Assembly: GCF_000523275.1 (NCBI RefSeq)
Contig: NZ_ATHQ01000001.1
Span: forward strand, 1,061,289 to 1,125,288
DNA: 64,000 nucleotides
Direction: 5' to 3'
From: Lebetimonas sp. JH292
GTDB taxonomy: Bacteria > Campylobacterota > Campylobacteria > Campylobacterales > Nautiliaceae
The stretch's first letter is position 1; every line of letters begins with the position of its first letter. The translations under genes and the position numbers were made by a program. Below are positions 47,291 through 57,726 of the stretch, in pieces. The notes under the pieces are model-generated. The model saw nothing but the letters and a program-made list of their open reading frames with translations. It had not been told where the DNA came from and ran no database searches.

Positions 47291-48555
47291 GGATTTTTTC
47301 TAAAATAGTTATATATTCCTATTGCGATTCCTTTTGCAAGATACTGTTCATAAGAAGAATTAAAAAGTCTTTTGGCTTCCAAGGGGTTTGTTAAAAAACC
47401 TGTTTCTATGAGAATAGCAGGCATTTGGGTTCCGACCAACACCCAAAAAGGTGCAGGCCTTACGCCTCTATCTATAACGTCTTTGTATTTTTTTCTTAAT
47501 GAATATAAAACCCCCGCCTGAACGTCTATGGCAAACTTTTGAGACGCTATTATTCTGTCATGATTTAAAAACCCCAAAATTACATTTTGGTCAAGATAAT
47601 TAAGACCTTTTACCCCTTTGTTTTCTATTTTTGCCACCGAAATAGAACGTTTGTCACGGGTAGGGGAGAGAAAATACGTTGTCACCCCTTTTGTGCTTAA
47701 AGAATGATCAGGCGTAATATTACAGTGAATGGAAATAAATAAATCCGCGTGATGGGTGTTTGCAAAATGTGTTCTGTCTCTTAAAGGGATAAAATAATCT
47801 CCGTTTCTGGTCAGATATACAATGTAACCCATTTTTTTTAAATCATTATACAAATACTTTGCTATTCTCAAAACCGCAATTTTTTCCATTCTGTGGCCGA
47901 TTCCTATTCCCCCGCTGTCTTTTCCCCCGTGTCCCGGGTCAATTACTATAATTTTTTGTTTGAATACTTTTGGCATAACAAGTGTTTTCATTTTTTGCTT
48001 TTTATTGTCTGTTAAATAGATAATTAATTTTTTATTTTCTATTTTATATTTGATTTTTTTTGAATAAATGACCACTCTTACCGTAATTTTATTGAACTGC
48101 GCTGTTTTTATTTTGATATTTTTTATTTTTTTTGAAAAAGGTTTTGAAATAACAGCATTTGGGATATCGAAAACATTAATATATTTTTTTAAAATAAAAT
48201 GTTTTACCTTATTGGCCGGTAAAGTAATTATAAAAGGATTTGAAGATATAATTTTTATATAATTTTTTTTTGGTCTGTTATTTGGTGTAATATCTTCTTT
48301 TTTTGATTTTTTAATAACTTTTGGCTTTTGATAGAGTCTTTTATATTTGTTTTCATATTCTTTTACGTCAAAATTCAGATATTTTCCGCATTCAATCAAG
48401 TTTTTAAGGGCTTTGATTTCCTGTTTTTTATTATTGTCAAGTATAGAGGAAATATAAAGTTGCTGATATTTGTAATAATCTTTGTATGCGTTGTTAACCG
48501 AAGAGGTGTTACAGGCAAAAAGAAAAGAAAAAAGAAATATCAAAATAAATTTCAT
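47287..48555 (-). CDS. amiC: N-acetylmuramoyl-L-alanine amidase (AmiC type)
   Basis: Cleaves the stem peptide from peptidoglycan during cell separation. A lipobox-like FLFAC at the N terminus suggests a lipid anchor. An AMIN-like beta region (about residues 100-195) precedes the Amidase_3 domain with IDPGHGGKDSGGIG, the zinc ligands in HSLSTK-side HCN, and ILIETGFLTNP. At 422 aa it fits. In C. jejuni the ortholog (Cj1269) starts the same syntenic block. The FtsEX-EnvC genes 7 kb away encode the expected activator. Confidence 0.93.
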   Translation of the reverse strand: MKFILIFLFSFLFACNTSSVNNAYKDYYKYQQLYISSILDNNKKQEIKALKNLIECGKYLNFDVKEYENKYKRLYQKPKVIKKSKKEDITPNNRPKKNYIKIISSNPFIITLPANKVKHFILKKYINVFDIPNAVISKPFSKKIKNIKIKTAQFNKITVRVVIYSKKIKYKIENKKLIIYLTDNKKQKMKTLVMPKVFKQKIIVIDPGHGGKDSGGIGIGHRMEKIAVLRIAKYLYNDLKKMGYIVYLTRNGDYFIPLRDRTHFANTHHADLFISIHCNITPDHSLSTKGVTTYFLSPTRDKRSISVAKIENKGVKGLNYLDQNVILGFLNHDRIIASQKFAIDVQAGVLYSLRKKYKDVIDRGVRPAPFWVLVGTQMPAILIETGFLTNPLEAKRLFNSSYEQYLAKGIAIGIYNYFRKNP

Positions 48556-49643
48556 TCTTCTGTGAGCTCTTTTATCAAATCTTTTACATGAATTAATTTA
48601 TCGGTTTTATATGCGTAAGCACCGCTGAAAAAAAGTCCTAAATTTTCATCACCGAGGTATCCGTCCGCAAGTCTGTCTGCAATGCAGTAGCCCACTTTTT
48701 TTGCTTCTTCACCTCTGTGGCACGGAAAAACACAGTTTGATATACATTTAATTTTTGGCCCTTTTTGTTTTTCAACCAGTTCAATAAGTTTTGTTCTGAT
48801 TCCCCTTGCCGGGTATCCGACAGGTGATTTCATTAAAACAATATCTTCTTTTTTTGCATTCAAAAGTATTTTTTTCCAGTTTTCACTTGCGTCACATTCA
48901 TACGTGAGTGCAAATCTAGTCCCCATCTGAACGCCGTTTGCACCTAAATTTAAAAATTTTTCAATATCTTTTTTATCCCATATGCCGCCGGCTGCAATAA
49001 TAGGAATATTTTTATCCCATTTGTCGACTTCTTCCCTAACATCCGGAACTAGATTTTCAAGCTGGTATTCTTCTTTAAAACAGTCTTCATATTTGAATCC
49101 CTGGTGTCCTCCGCTCAGAGGCCCTTCCACTATTACCGCATCGGGGATTCTTTTATATCTTTTTTCCCATCTTTTGGCTATCAGTCTGAATGCCCTTCCA
49201 GTGGAAACTATAGGCACAAGCGCAACATCCGGAAAATCTTTTGTGAATTCCGGCATATCGGTAGGAAGTCCAGCTCCTGTTATTATTATATTGGCCCCGG
49301 CAATGCATGAATCGGTTACAACTCTTCCGTAATCGTTAATGGCATATAACACATTTGCCCCAAGCGGATTACTCCCACATATTTTTCTTGCATTTTCAAA
49401 AATTTTAATCAGACCTTCTTTGGAATAAAAATTTTTTTCATTTAAAGGTCTTCCTTCAACCAGTTCTTTTGCATATTTTTTGTTTTCATAATATCCTGTA
49501 CCGACAGTGCTTATAACCCCAAGAGCACCTTCTTTGCTTACATTTCCGGCAAGTTTGTCCCAGCTGATACCAAGTCCCATACCGCCTTGGATAATAGGGT
49601 GTTTTATTTCCCATTTACCTATTTTAAGAGGCTTTAATTTCAT
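48552..49643 (-). CDS. Nitronate monooxygenase-family FMN protein
   Basis: 363-aa TIM-barrel flavoprotein of the 2-nitropropane dioxygenase family. [27 protein letters not shown] marks the N terminus, [11 protein letters not shown] the active-site His region, and [29 protein letters not shown] the phosphate-binding end. A Cys-rich segment [10 protein letters not shown] near the C terminus is typical of the longer epsilon and firmicute members. The natural substrate is uncertain. It overlaps both neighbours by 4 nt. Confidence 0.88.
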   Translation of the reverse strand: MKLKPLKIGKWEIKHPIIQGGMGLGISWDKLAGNVSKEGALGVISTVGTGYYENKKYAKELVEGRPLNEKNFYSKEGLIKIFENARKICGSNPLGANVLYAINDYGRVVTDSCIAGANIIITGAGLPTDMPEFTKDFPDVALVPIVSTGRAFRLIAKRWEKRYKRIPDAVIVEGPLSGGHQGFKYEDCFKEEYQLENLVPDVREEVDKWDKNIPIIAAGGIWDKKDIEKFLNLGANGVQMGTRFALTYECDASENWKKILLNAKKEDIVLMKSPVGYPARGIRTKLIELVEKQKGPKIKCISNCVFPCHRGEEAKKVGYCIADRLADGYLGDENLGLFFSGAYAYKTDKLIHVKDLIKELTEE

Positions 49644-50845
49644 TTGATTCTCACTTTTGCAAATTTTCTTTTTCCTATCTGAAGTACAAATTCCCCATTT
49701 TGTAAGTTTATATTGTCATTTATTTTTTCGGAATTTACCCTGACTCCACCGCCTTTTATATGTCTTCTCGCCTCACTTTTTGAAGAGGCCAGTTTTGTTT
49801 GGGTAAGTGCACTGACCACATCCGTAGGCCCTAATTCAAATATTTGTATATCTTCGGGAAATTCACCTTTTTTGTGAACTTTGTCAAAATGCTCTTTTGC
49901 TTTAATTCCGGCTCCGTTTCCGTGAAATCTGTCAACTATTTCAATTGCAAGCATTTCTTTAATTTCTTTTGGGTTTCTTCCATTTTTCACTTCGTTTTTT
50001 AAGTTTTTAATTTCTTCAATTGATTTAGCGCTTAACAGCTCATACCAATCCCACATTAACTCATCGCTTATTGAAAGAACTTTTGCAAAAATTGTATTTG
50101 CATCTTCGGTTATTCCTATATAATTTCCAAGCGATTTACTCATTTTATTAATTCCGTCAAGCCCTACCAAAAGAGGCATCATTATTACGCTTTGCTCTTT
50201 GCCTACATTGTATACTTTTTGAAGCTGTCTTCCCATGAGAAGGTTGAATTTCTGGTCGGTACCGCCTATTTCAATATCACTTTTAAGTGCAACGCTATCA
50301 TATCCTTGAAGAAGAGGATAAATAAATTCGCTTATGGCGATAGGGGTATTGTTTTTAAATCTTTTTTCAAAATCATCACGCTCAAGCATTCTTGCAACCG
50401 TGTATATTGTGGTAAGTTCAACTAATCCTTTTGCACCGAGTCCGTTGAGCCAAACTGAGTTAAATACGACTTTGGTTTTGTTTTTATCCAAAATTTTAAA
50501 TACCTGTTCTTTGTAGGTTTCGGCATTTTTTTTAACTTCTTCGGGAGTTAGCATTTTTCTTGTTTTGTTTTTTCCGCTCGGGTCTCCTATCTGGGCTGTA
50601 AAATCACCTATTAAAAACTGAACGATAGCGCCGTAATTTTGAAAAACTCTCAGTTTTTGAAGGAGTACCGTATGTCCCAGATGTAAATCCGGGGCAGTCG
50701 GGTCAAATCCGGCTTTTATGGTGTAATTTTCACCTTTTTCAAAATAGTTTTTAAGAAGTTCTTTTATTCTTTCAAGTCCTATTATTTCGTCACTTCCTCT
50801 TTGTATTTCGGCAAGTGCTTTTTCCACTTTTTTATCAATATTCAT
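49640..50845 (-). CDS. tyrS: Tyrosyl-tRNA synthetase TyrS
   Basis: Charges tRNA-Tyr. Class I motifs are [13 protein letters not shown] (HIGH-like, about residue 53) and [11 protein letters not shown] (KMSKS, about 230). A C-terminal S4 domain ends [21 protein letters not shown]. Length 401 aa is typical of the TyrS2/TyrZ-like form found in epsilons. A GGAGAG ribosome site precedes the ATG. Confidence 0.97.
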   Translation of the reverse strand: MNIDKKVEKALAEIQRGSDEIIGLERIKELLKNYFEKGENYTIKAGFDPTAPDLHLGHTVLLQKLRVFQNYGAIVQFLIGDFTAQIGDPSGKNKTRKMLTPEEVKKNAETYKEQVFKILDKNKTKVVFNSVWLNGLGAKGLVELTTIYTVARMLERDDFEKRFKNNTPIAISEFIYPLLQGYDSVALKSDIEIGGTDQKFNLLMGRQLQKVYNVGKEQSVIMMPLLVGLDGINKMSKSLGNYIGITEDANTIFAKVLSISDELMWDWYELLSAKSIEEIKNLKNEVKNGRNPKEIKEMLAIEIVDRFHGNGAGIKAKEHFDKVHKKGEFPEDIQIFELGPTDVVSALTQTKLASSKSEARRHIKGGGVRVNSEKINDNINLQNGEFVLQIGKRKFAKVRIK

Positions 50846-50934
50846 TATTTAATCTCTCCTTTTTTCACTTTACATTTGTCATGCTCACCACCCCGCCGCT
50901 TTGCAACCGGCCGGGCAGGCTTTCACTTTTTTCA
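50846..50934. repeat. spoT/tyrS spacer: heptad-like ends around a GC-rich core
   Basis: The ends read CACTTTA-CATTTGT-CATGCTC and TTTCACTTTTTTCACTATTT, matching the heptad family loosely. The core (about 50886-50920) is strikingly GC-rich against the AT-rich background and has short GCC/GGC complementarity (ACCGGCCGGG). No gene is seen. Confidence 0.55.
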
Positions 50935-53055
50935 CTATTTATTATACGCATCCTTTTTTGAAACAAATTCTATTATATTGTAATTTTTGCTTAATTTTTC
51001 TTTTATTGTATCAAATTTTTTTTCGTCAAACACTATTTCAACTTTACAGTTATTTGATTCATTTCCAAGATGGATGGAATGAATAAATATCCCGAAACCT
51101 GTTAAAAAATTTATAAATTTTGCAAGTTCCCCTTTTTTATTTTGTAAATTTACAACCAAAATATATCTGTTTTGCTCTTTTTGTATCCATTCCGCAAAAA
51201 CAGCTTTATCCAGTTTTTTTTCGGCATTATTACAAAATCTGTGATGAATTTCAACTTCTTTTCTGTTAAGCAGGCCTAAAATTTTATCACCGTATTTCGG
51301 ATGGCAGCAGTAATTAAAAGAAATTTCGTTTATATGTTTGTTTGAAAGAATACGTATATTGCCGAAAATATATTCTTTTAATGTAATATTTTTAAAATAA
51401 AGCATATTTCTTTTTCTTATTGTTTTATATATTTTTTTACTTACGTCTTTTAAAAAACTTTCGTCATCTACAATTTTTCCTATATTTTCACATAAGCCGT
51501 TTGCTTTTATCAAAGCCCTTATTTTAATAGTATCTAAATCAAATATGCCTTTTAGCATGGCAATGGCAAGCTTTCTGTCTATCTCTTTTTCTTTGGCATT
51601 GCAAAGTCTTTTTTGTTCGTATTTTGCCTTGCTTGTTTTAAGCGAATTTATCCAGCTGCATCTTGGAATTGGGTTATCGGCTGTTTTAATATTTACAATG
51701 TCGCCGGTTTTAAGCTCTGTTAACAGAGAAACCCTTTTTTTATTTATATAGGCTTCAAGAGCCCTGTTGCCTATATCCGTGTGTACGGCATACGCAAAAT
51801 CAAGTGCCGTGGCCCCCCTTGGAAGGGTAAATGTGTCAAATTTTGGTGAATAAACAACAATGTCTTCACTGAATAAATCGTTTTTTGCGAGTTCGTAAAA
51901 ATCTTCTATGTTTTCGTTGAATTTCAAATTTTCAAGCCATTTTACATTCGGCAAATCGGTGTTCAGTTTATATTTCCAGTGTGCCGCAATCCCAAATTCC
52001 GCTTTTTTGTCCATTTTTTGGGTTCTAATTTGAACTTCTATTATTGATGTGCCGTCATATACGGTGGTATGAAGGGTTTGGTATCCGTTTTCTTTTGGAA
52101 TTGCAATATAATCTTTGAATCTTGAAATTAAAGGTCTGAAATTAAGATGGATAATTCCGAGTGTCTCATAGCATTCAATAGGCTCTTTTACAATAACCCT
52201 CACAGCAAGTAAATCAAGAACTTCTTCAATGGAAATGCCTTTTCTCTGCATTTTTAAAAATATTGAATAATAATGCTTTATTCTGCTTTTAATTTCGAAA
52301 TCCGTTTTTAAAAACCCTTTTTTATACATTAATTCTCTAATTTTAAATGTAAAAGAGTTAAGTTTTTCGTGAAACTCTTCTTTGTGTTTCTTTATATATT
52401 CGTCTATTTTATTATATTCTTCGGGTAGTAAATATTTAAAAGACAAATCCTCTATGAGGTTTTTAATAGTGGCAATTCCAAGTCTGTGGGCAATCGGAGC
52501 ATAAACCACGAGTGTTTCTTCTGCTATTCTTTTTTGTTTATGGTGTGGCAGGGCCGAGAGGGTGAGCATATTATGAAGCCTGTCGCAGAGTTTGATAATC
52601 AGAACCCTGATATCGTTAACAGAAGTTAAAATCATTTTTCTAAATGTCAGGGCCGATTTTGCAAGTTTTTCGTTTGAAGTGGAAGGGGCAAGGGAGTTTC
52701 CCCTGATTTCAACTATTTTGGTTAATCCTTCCACAAGTTCTGCTATTTCGTTACCGAATTCATCTTTTATATAATATATAGTATAATCTGTATCTTCTAC
52801 AACGTCATGTAAAATCGCAGCGATAATAGGCACTTCTTCATTTATAAAGTAAGCAACCAAAGTAGCCACCAGTATAGGGTGTACAACATAATCCTCACCG
52901 CTTTTTCTTTTCTGCCCTGAATGTGCTTTTATGGCAAAATCCAAGGCTTTTCTTATTAGCGGTGTGTCTTTTTTTGATAATAAAAGTTTTTTTGCTCTGT
53001 TTACATCTTTTATATTTTTTGCATTTTCAACAAGGTTTAAAAAATCTTCTTTCAA
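50935..53055 (-). CDS. spoT: Bifunctional (p)ppGpp synthase/hydrolase SpoT (Rsh)
   Basis: Makes and degrades the stringent-response alarmone. Domains in order: HD hydrolase with AAILHDVVEDTDY (about residue 83), synthetase with FKDYIAIPKENGYQTLHT and EVQIRTQKMDKKAEFGIAAHW (about 310-370), TGS with TLPRGATALDFAYAVH, and a C-terminal ACT domain (ILVVNLQNKKGELAKF). At 706 aa it is full length and is probably the only Rsh enzyme, as in other epsilons. It overlaps rpoZ by 4 nt. Confidence 0.97.
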   Translation of the reverse strand: MKEDFLNLVENAKNIKDVNRAKKLLLSKKDTPLIRKALDFAIKAHSGQKRKSGEDYVVHPILVATLVAYFINEEVPIIAAILHDVVEDTDYTIYYIKDEFGNEIAELVEGLTKIVEIRGNSLAPSTSNEKLAKSALTFRKMILTSVNDIRVLIIKLCDRLHNMLTLSALPHHKQKRIAEETLVVYAPIAHRLGIATIKNLIEDLSFKYLLPEEYNKIDEYIKKHKEEFHEKLNSFTFKIRELMYKKGFLKTDFEIKSRIKHYYSIFLKMQRKGISIEEVLDLLAVRVIVKEPIECYETLGIIHLNFRPLISRFKDYIAIPKENGYQTLHTTVYDGTSIIEVQIRTQKMDKKAEFGIAAHWKYKLNTDLPNVKWLENLKFNENIEDFYELAKNDLFSEDIVVYSPKFDTFTLPRGATALDFAYAVHTDIGNRALEAYINKKRVSLLTELKTGDIVNIKTADNPIPRCSWINSLKTSKAKYEQKRLCNAKEKEIDRKLAIAMLKGIFDLDTIKIRALIKANGLCENIGKIVDDESFLKDVSKKIYKTIRKRNMLYFKNITLKEYIFGNIRILSNKHINEISFNYCCHPKYGDKILGLLNRKEVEIHHRFCNNAEKKLDKAVFAEWIQKEQNRYILVVNLQNKKGELAKFINFLTGFGIFIHSIHLGNESNNCKVEIVFDEKKFDTIKEKLSKNYNIIEFVSKKDAYNK

Positions 53056-53255
53056 ATTTCTTTAACCTTTAAAGCACCTTTGGCTATTTCAAGTATGGCT
53101 ATTTCTGTGTGTTGCATATTTTTTTTAGGCAAATCTACAAGCGGTTTTGCACCGTTTATCAGTTCTTTAACCCTTTTTGCAATTGCCTGCGATAATAAAA
53201 ATCTGTCATAATTTACTTTCTCAAGCGCCTCGGCGTTTATTTTTTCTATTCTCAT
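53052..53255 (-). CDS. rpoZ: RNA polymerase omega subunit RpoZ
   Basis: 67-aa small subunit that helps assemble RNA polymerase and, with SpoT, responds to ppGpp. It starts MRIEKINAEALEKVNYDRFLLSQAIAKRVKEL, the omega signature. It overlaps spoT by 4 nt and follows pyrH by 12 nt, the common epsilon order pyrH-rpoZ-spoT. Confidence 0.95.
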   Translation of the reverse strand: MRIEKINAEALEKVNYDRFLLSQAIAKRVKELINGAKPLVDLPKKNMQHTEIAILEIAKGALKVKEI

Positions 53256-53267
53256 TTTTTTCTCCTT

Positions 53268-54014
<747 letters not shown>

Positions 54015-54035
54015 TTATCATAATTTTACATTTTT

Positions 54036-55196
54036 TTATCTTAAATTTATAACCTGCAGAGGATTAATAGCCCTGTCTTTGTATGTGACTTCAAATTCAA
54101 GTGAATTTTTGACCCTTGCTATGACTTCGCCTTTTTTCACATAACTCCCTTTTTTTATAAGCGGGGATATTTTTGTTAAATTTGCGTAAATACTGAATAA
54201 ATTTCCTTTGTGCTTAATAAAAATTATTTTTTTGTCGCCGTCTTTCCCGACATATATCACTTTACCCGGGAAAATAGTCCTTACAAGGGAATTTGGCTGT
54301 GTTTTTATGGTTATTGAATCGTTGTAAATTTTTATTTTGTAAATAGGGTCTGTGTATGAACCGAATTTTTTAATTATTCTGCCTTTTACAGGGGGTATTG
54401 TTTTTGGACCTCTGTATCTTGTAAGTTTTGGCCTGAAATAGGCACTTCCCACTTTTTTAACGTTTAAAGGTTTTGAAATTTCAATACCGGTGTTTAGCGG
54501 TATTTTTTCAGGTATAATTCTCGGTTTTTTTATAATTTTGAGTTCGGCCAGTTTTTTTTGTAAAAATTTTTGTTTTTTAAACATATTCTGGAGTTTTGTC
54601 CAATACAATTTTTTTTGTTTTTTCAAAGAGAAAAGAATTTTTAACTGTGTTTTTTTCAAAACAAGCAGTTTTTGCTTTTTTTGTTCAAGCTCTTTTTTCT
54701 TTGCCGAAATGTCACTGATTTGTTGATTAATCATATTGATGTTTTTTTGGATGTCTCTGTTTTCTTTTATTAAGTTATTAATTTTTTTTGAATATTTTTT
54801 CAGAATTTTTAACGTAAGCGAAGTGTAAATCAAATCGTTTAGCGTATTTATTTTTTTTGAATCTATATAATAATTCTGGCTTATAAAAGAGGTTATTTCG
54901 TTATTTATATTTTTCTGTTTTTCCAACAGCCCTTTTTTCAGGTCATTAAGTTCATTTAAAGTTTTGGAGGAATTTTTAAGGGAATTTTGCAAAGTTCCTA
55001 TCTGTATGTTTAAAGAAGATATTTTTTTATTTATACTGTTTAGTTTTTTCTGAGTGTTTATAATAGCCTTTGCGAGTGAATCCAGTTTGAGATTCATTTT
55101 TTTTATTGTGTATTTTGTATGGTTAAGGGCTTTTTTGGTCTGGCTCAGATTTGTTGCCTGTAAAAATATAAAAAGAAAAATTAATAAAAATCTCAT
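54036..55196 (-). CDS. envC: EnvC-like murein hydrolase activator (degenerate M23)
   Basis: 386-aa periplasmic protein: a signal peptide (MRFLLIFLFIFLQA), a long coiled coil (about residues 20-215) and a C-terminal LytM/M23 domain. In active M23 enzymes the last zinc motif reads YAHL; here it is YANL, and the first His-x(n)-Asp site also looks altered (KFGSYTDPIY). It is therefore probably inactive and works, like E. coli EnvC, by activating an amidase when driven by FtsEX, encoded directly upstream. AmiC at 47287 is the likely partner. Confidence 0.88.
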   Translation of the reverse strand: MRFLLIFLFIFLQATNLSQTKKALNHTKYTIKKMNLKLDSLAKAIINTQKKLNSINKKISSLNIQIGTLQNSLKNSSKTLNELNDLKKGLLEKQKNINNEITSFISQNYYIDSKKINTLNDLIYTSLTLKILKKYSKKINNLIKENRDIQKNINMINQQISDISAKKKELEQKKQKLLVLKKTQLKILFSLKKQKKLYWTKLQNMFKKQKFLQKKLAELKIIKKPRIIPEKIPLNTGIEISKPLNVKKVGSAYFRPKLTRYRGPKTIPPVKGRIIKKFGSYTDPIYKIKIYNDSITIKTQPNSLVRTIFPGKVIYVGKDGDKKIIFIKHKGNLFSIYANLTKISPLIKKGSYVKKGEVIARVKNSLEFEVTYKDRAINPLQVINLR

Positions 55197-55978
55197 TTTT
55201 TCCTTCCGATAATCACTATAATGGATGATAAAACTGAAATTAATAAAGACACTGCAAACAGCTTTAATAAAATATCTGTAAAACCAATATTGTAATTTAT
55301 GGACAAATCTTTTATTATTTCATTAAAAAGTGCCGAATTTGTGAAATAATAAATTATTCCAGCGCTTATTAAAAATGAAATAAACGAATCTACAAAGGCT
55401 ATTTTAAAAAGCGCCGCACCTTTAAACCAAAATGGCGCACCGAAAAGCTCCATTATATACATTCTCTCACTGTGCTCGAATTTCCATACTTCAAGCTGCT
55501 TGATAATAAGTAAAAATCCCAAAATACCGACTATTATCAAAAAAACGTTTGAAACAATTTTTAACAAAAAAAGAAGATTGTATATTTTTGTCTGGGCGGA
55601 ACGGTATGTCAGCACTCTTTTTATAAATGGCTGGCGGGATAAATAATTTTCAATTTCCTCAAGCCTTTTAGGGCTTGGAAGCGTTTTTAGTTTCAGAGAA
55701 TAAAAATACGGGAATTTAATGCTGTCAAAATCTATGTTTGTAAAATTTTTTTTAAGTTTTTGAATATAGGAGTTTATATTTATAGGCTCTATTTTCTCAA
55801 TTTCTTTTATTTTTAAGGACTCGACGGGACTGTCTGTCACTATTGCAATGGAATAATTATTTACTATGCTTTTTTGGTATTTTTTTAAAATTTCGGAAAA
55901 TGTCACATAAAAAAATATACTCAGCAGTATTGAAATTAAAGCTAAAATCAGGCTTATATGGCTTTTAAGAGAGTTCAT
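55193..55978 (-). CDS. ftsX: Cell division protein FtsX
   Basis: Membrane half of the FtsEX complex that couples divisome ATP use to cell-wall hydrolysis. A first helix near residues 8-28, a periplasmic domain (about 30-140), and three helices in the C-terminal half with KQLEVWKFEHSERMYIMELFGAPFWF between them fit the family. At 261 aa it is a little shorter than in E. coli. It overlaps ftsE by 14 nt and envC by 4 nt. Confidence 0.9.
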   Translation of the reverse strand: MNSLKSHISLILALISILLSIFFYVTFSEILKKYQKSIVNNYSIAIVTDSPVESLKIKEIEKIEPININSYIQKLKKNFTNIDFDSIKFPYFYSLKLKTLPSPKRLEEIENYLSRQPFIKRVLTYRSAQTKIYNLLFLLKIVSNVFLIIVGILGFLLIIKQLEVWKFEHSERMYIMELFGAPFWFKGAALFKIAFVDSFISFLISAGIIYYFTNSALFNEIIKDLSINYNIGFTDILLKLFAVSLLISVLSSIIVIIGRKK

Positions 55979-56630
55979 AAACGTTTCCTTTTTCCAAATG
56001 GATATGTTTATATTCTATATTGAATGTCTGGGGAAGTGAATGGGATGCTATTATAACGGTAATTCCCAGTTTGTTTGCCATTATAAAAAGTTCCATTACT
56101 AAATTTGCCGAATATTCATCAAGTCCAGAGATAGGCTCATCCGCCAGAATCATAACAGGCTCGTGTATTATCGCCCTTGCAATTGCCGCACGCTGTTGTT
56201 CACCTCCGCTGAGTTCAAGCGGATATCTGTCGGCTTTGTGGGAGAGTTTTACTTTTGAGAGCAGATGCATGGCTTTCTCTTCTGCGTCTTCTTTTGAAAA
56301 ACCGGCTATCAAAAGGGGCAGGGAGACATTTTTCAAGATATTCCATTCCGGTATTAATCTGAAATCCTGAAAAACAACTCCTATATATCTTCTGAGCTGA
56401 GAGAGTTTTGATTTTCTTATTTTATGAAGCTCAAACCCCCCTATGTTTAAAAATCCGCTTACTGATTTAATTTCCCCGTACATTGATTTAATTAAAGTAC
56501 TTTTTCCGCTTCCGCTAACACCCGTTAAAAATACAAACTCTCCGCTTCTTATTGAAAAGGAGGCGTTTTTTATAACAATTTCGTTTTTATATCCGAGAGT
56601 AAGATTTTTTGCAAGAACAAGTTTACCCAT
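55965..56630 (-). CDS. ftsE: Cell division ATP-binding protein FtsE
   Basis: ABC-type ATPase of the FtsEX complex, 221 aa. Walker A GVSGSGKSTLIK (about residue 36), the Q-loop VVFQDFRLIPEWNI, signature LELSGGEQQRAAIARA and Walker B MILADEPISGLDE are intact. It overlaps ftsX by 14 nt and trmB by 8 nt. Confidence 0.95.
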   Translation of the reverse strand: MGKLVLAKNLTLGYKNEIVIKNASFSIRSGEFVFLTGVSGSGKSTLIKSMYGEIKSVSGFLNIGGFELHKIRKSKLSQLRRYIGVVFQDFRLIPEWNILKNVSLPLLIAGFSKEDAEEKAMHLLSKVKLSHKADRYPLELSGGEQQRAAIARAIIHEPVMILADEPISGLDEYSANLVMELFIMANKLGITVIIASHSLPQTFNIEYKHIHLEKGNVYELS

Positions 56631-57726
56631 GAAACAGCCTTTTTAATTTTAAATGTGCGATATAATTGTCTTTTATGGGGGCGGGAAGTTTAAAATACTC
56701 AGGTTTTTCTTTATTCAGGATATATAAATGTTCGGGTCTAGCAAAATTTCCTATGGTTGCCCTCAGCAGAGATGAATTTTTATCTATTTTAAATTCTTTT
56801 TCTATATGAATAACTGTATTATTGTATATTTTTGGGGTAAAATCGATATTTCTGAGTTTTTTTTCGAAACTGAAATCAAAATTTTCGTTGAGCTTCGGGG
56901 AATTTTCCAAAGAATACATATAAATATCATAAATATTTTTTCCCTGTTTAATCCACCTGTCTTCATATTTGCTTGATACGAAATAAGGTATGTTTTTTTT
57001 AACTTTCAGTTCGGTTTTTTCAAAATTTAAAAATTCATTCAAAGAATAATTAAAATAATTTTCGCTGTCTGTTCTCAGATGTAAAAATCCATGCGGTTTT
57101 AGAGTTCTTACAGATTCGTTTATAAAATTTTTGTTTATTAAGCGTCTAAGGGGTTTTTTGTCCCACGGAACAGGAAAATGGACATATATTGCATCAAGTC
57201 TGTTTGAAGGGATTTTACTAAGAATTATTCTTGCGTCGTGGTTTAAAATTTTCACATTTTGTATATTTTCCAACGTCACTCTTTTTAAAACCTGCTCGAT
57301 TGAGGGTTTGTGAATTTCTATTCCTAAAATTGTTTTATCCGGATTTTCTTTTGCTAAATAAAGCAGGTGTCTGCCGCTTCCGAATCCCACTTCCACAATA
57401 TCAATACCGCTTAAATCATCCGTAATTTTTAAAAGATTAATATCCGGCAGTTTTTCTTTTATTCCTGTTATATTTTCAAAAATTATATTTGAATTATGTA
57501 ATTTTACAAATGCTAAATACGCTTTTTTTATTTCTTTGATAAGAGGTCTTGTGATTTTATCGTATTTTATTAAAAAGCCGTTTTCTTTTTTTGAAATTTT
57601 TATCAAAAACTGGGCATTTTTTGTTTTTACCCCTATTAAATTTTCAGCCTGAAACAAAAATTCCGTATCACCGGTTTTTTGCGGATATTTTATCTCTTTT
57701 AAATTATCAACTACGATATGGGGCAT
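56623..57726 (-). CDS. trmB: tRNA (guanine-N7)-methyltransferase TrmB
   Basis: Forms m7G46 in tRNA. The SAM motif VEVGFGSGRHLLYLAKE and the substrate motif YVHFPVPWDKKPLRRL (about residue 190) are clear. The 367 aa include an extra N-terminal domain of about 100 residues, as in the C. jejuni ortholog, and a C-terminal extension, so it is longer than the E. coli enzyme. It abuts the Fn3 lipoprotein gene (1-nt overlap). Confidence 0.92.
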   Translation of the reverse strand: MPHIVVDNLKEIKYPQKTGDTEFLFQAENLIGVKTKNAQFLIKISKKENGFLIKYDKITRPLIKEIKKAYLAFVKLHNSNIIFENITGIKEKLPDINLLKITDDLSGIDIVEVGFGSGRHLLYLAKENPDKTILGIEIHKPSIEQVLKRVTLENIQNVKILNHDARIILSKIPSNRLDAIYVHFPVPWDKKPLRRLINKNFINESVRTLKPHGFLHLRTDSENYFNYSLNEFLNFEKTELKVKKNIPYFVSSKYEDRWIKQGKNIYDIYMYSLENSPKLNENFDFSFEKKLRNIDFTPKIYNNTVIHIEKEFKIDKNSSLLRATIGNFARPEHLYILNKEKPEYFKLPAPIKDNYIAHLKLKRLFHG

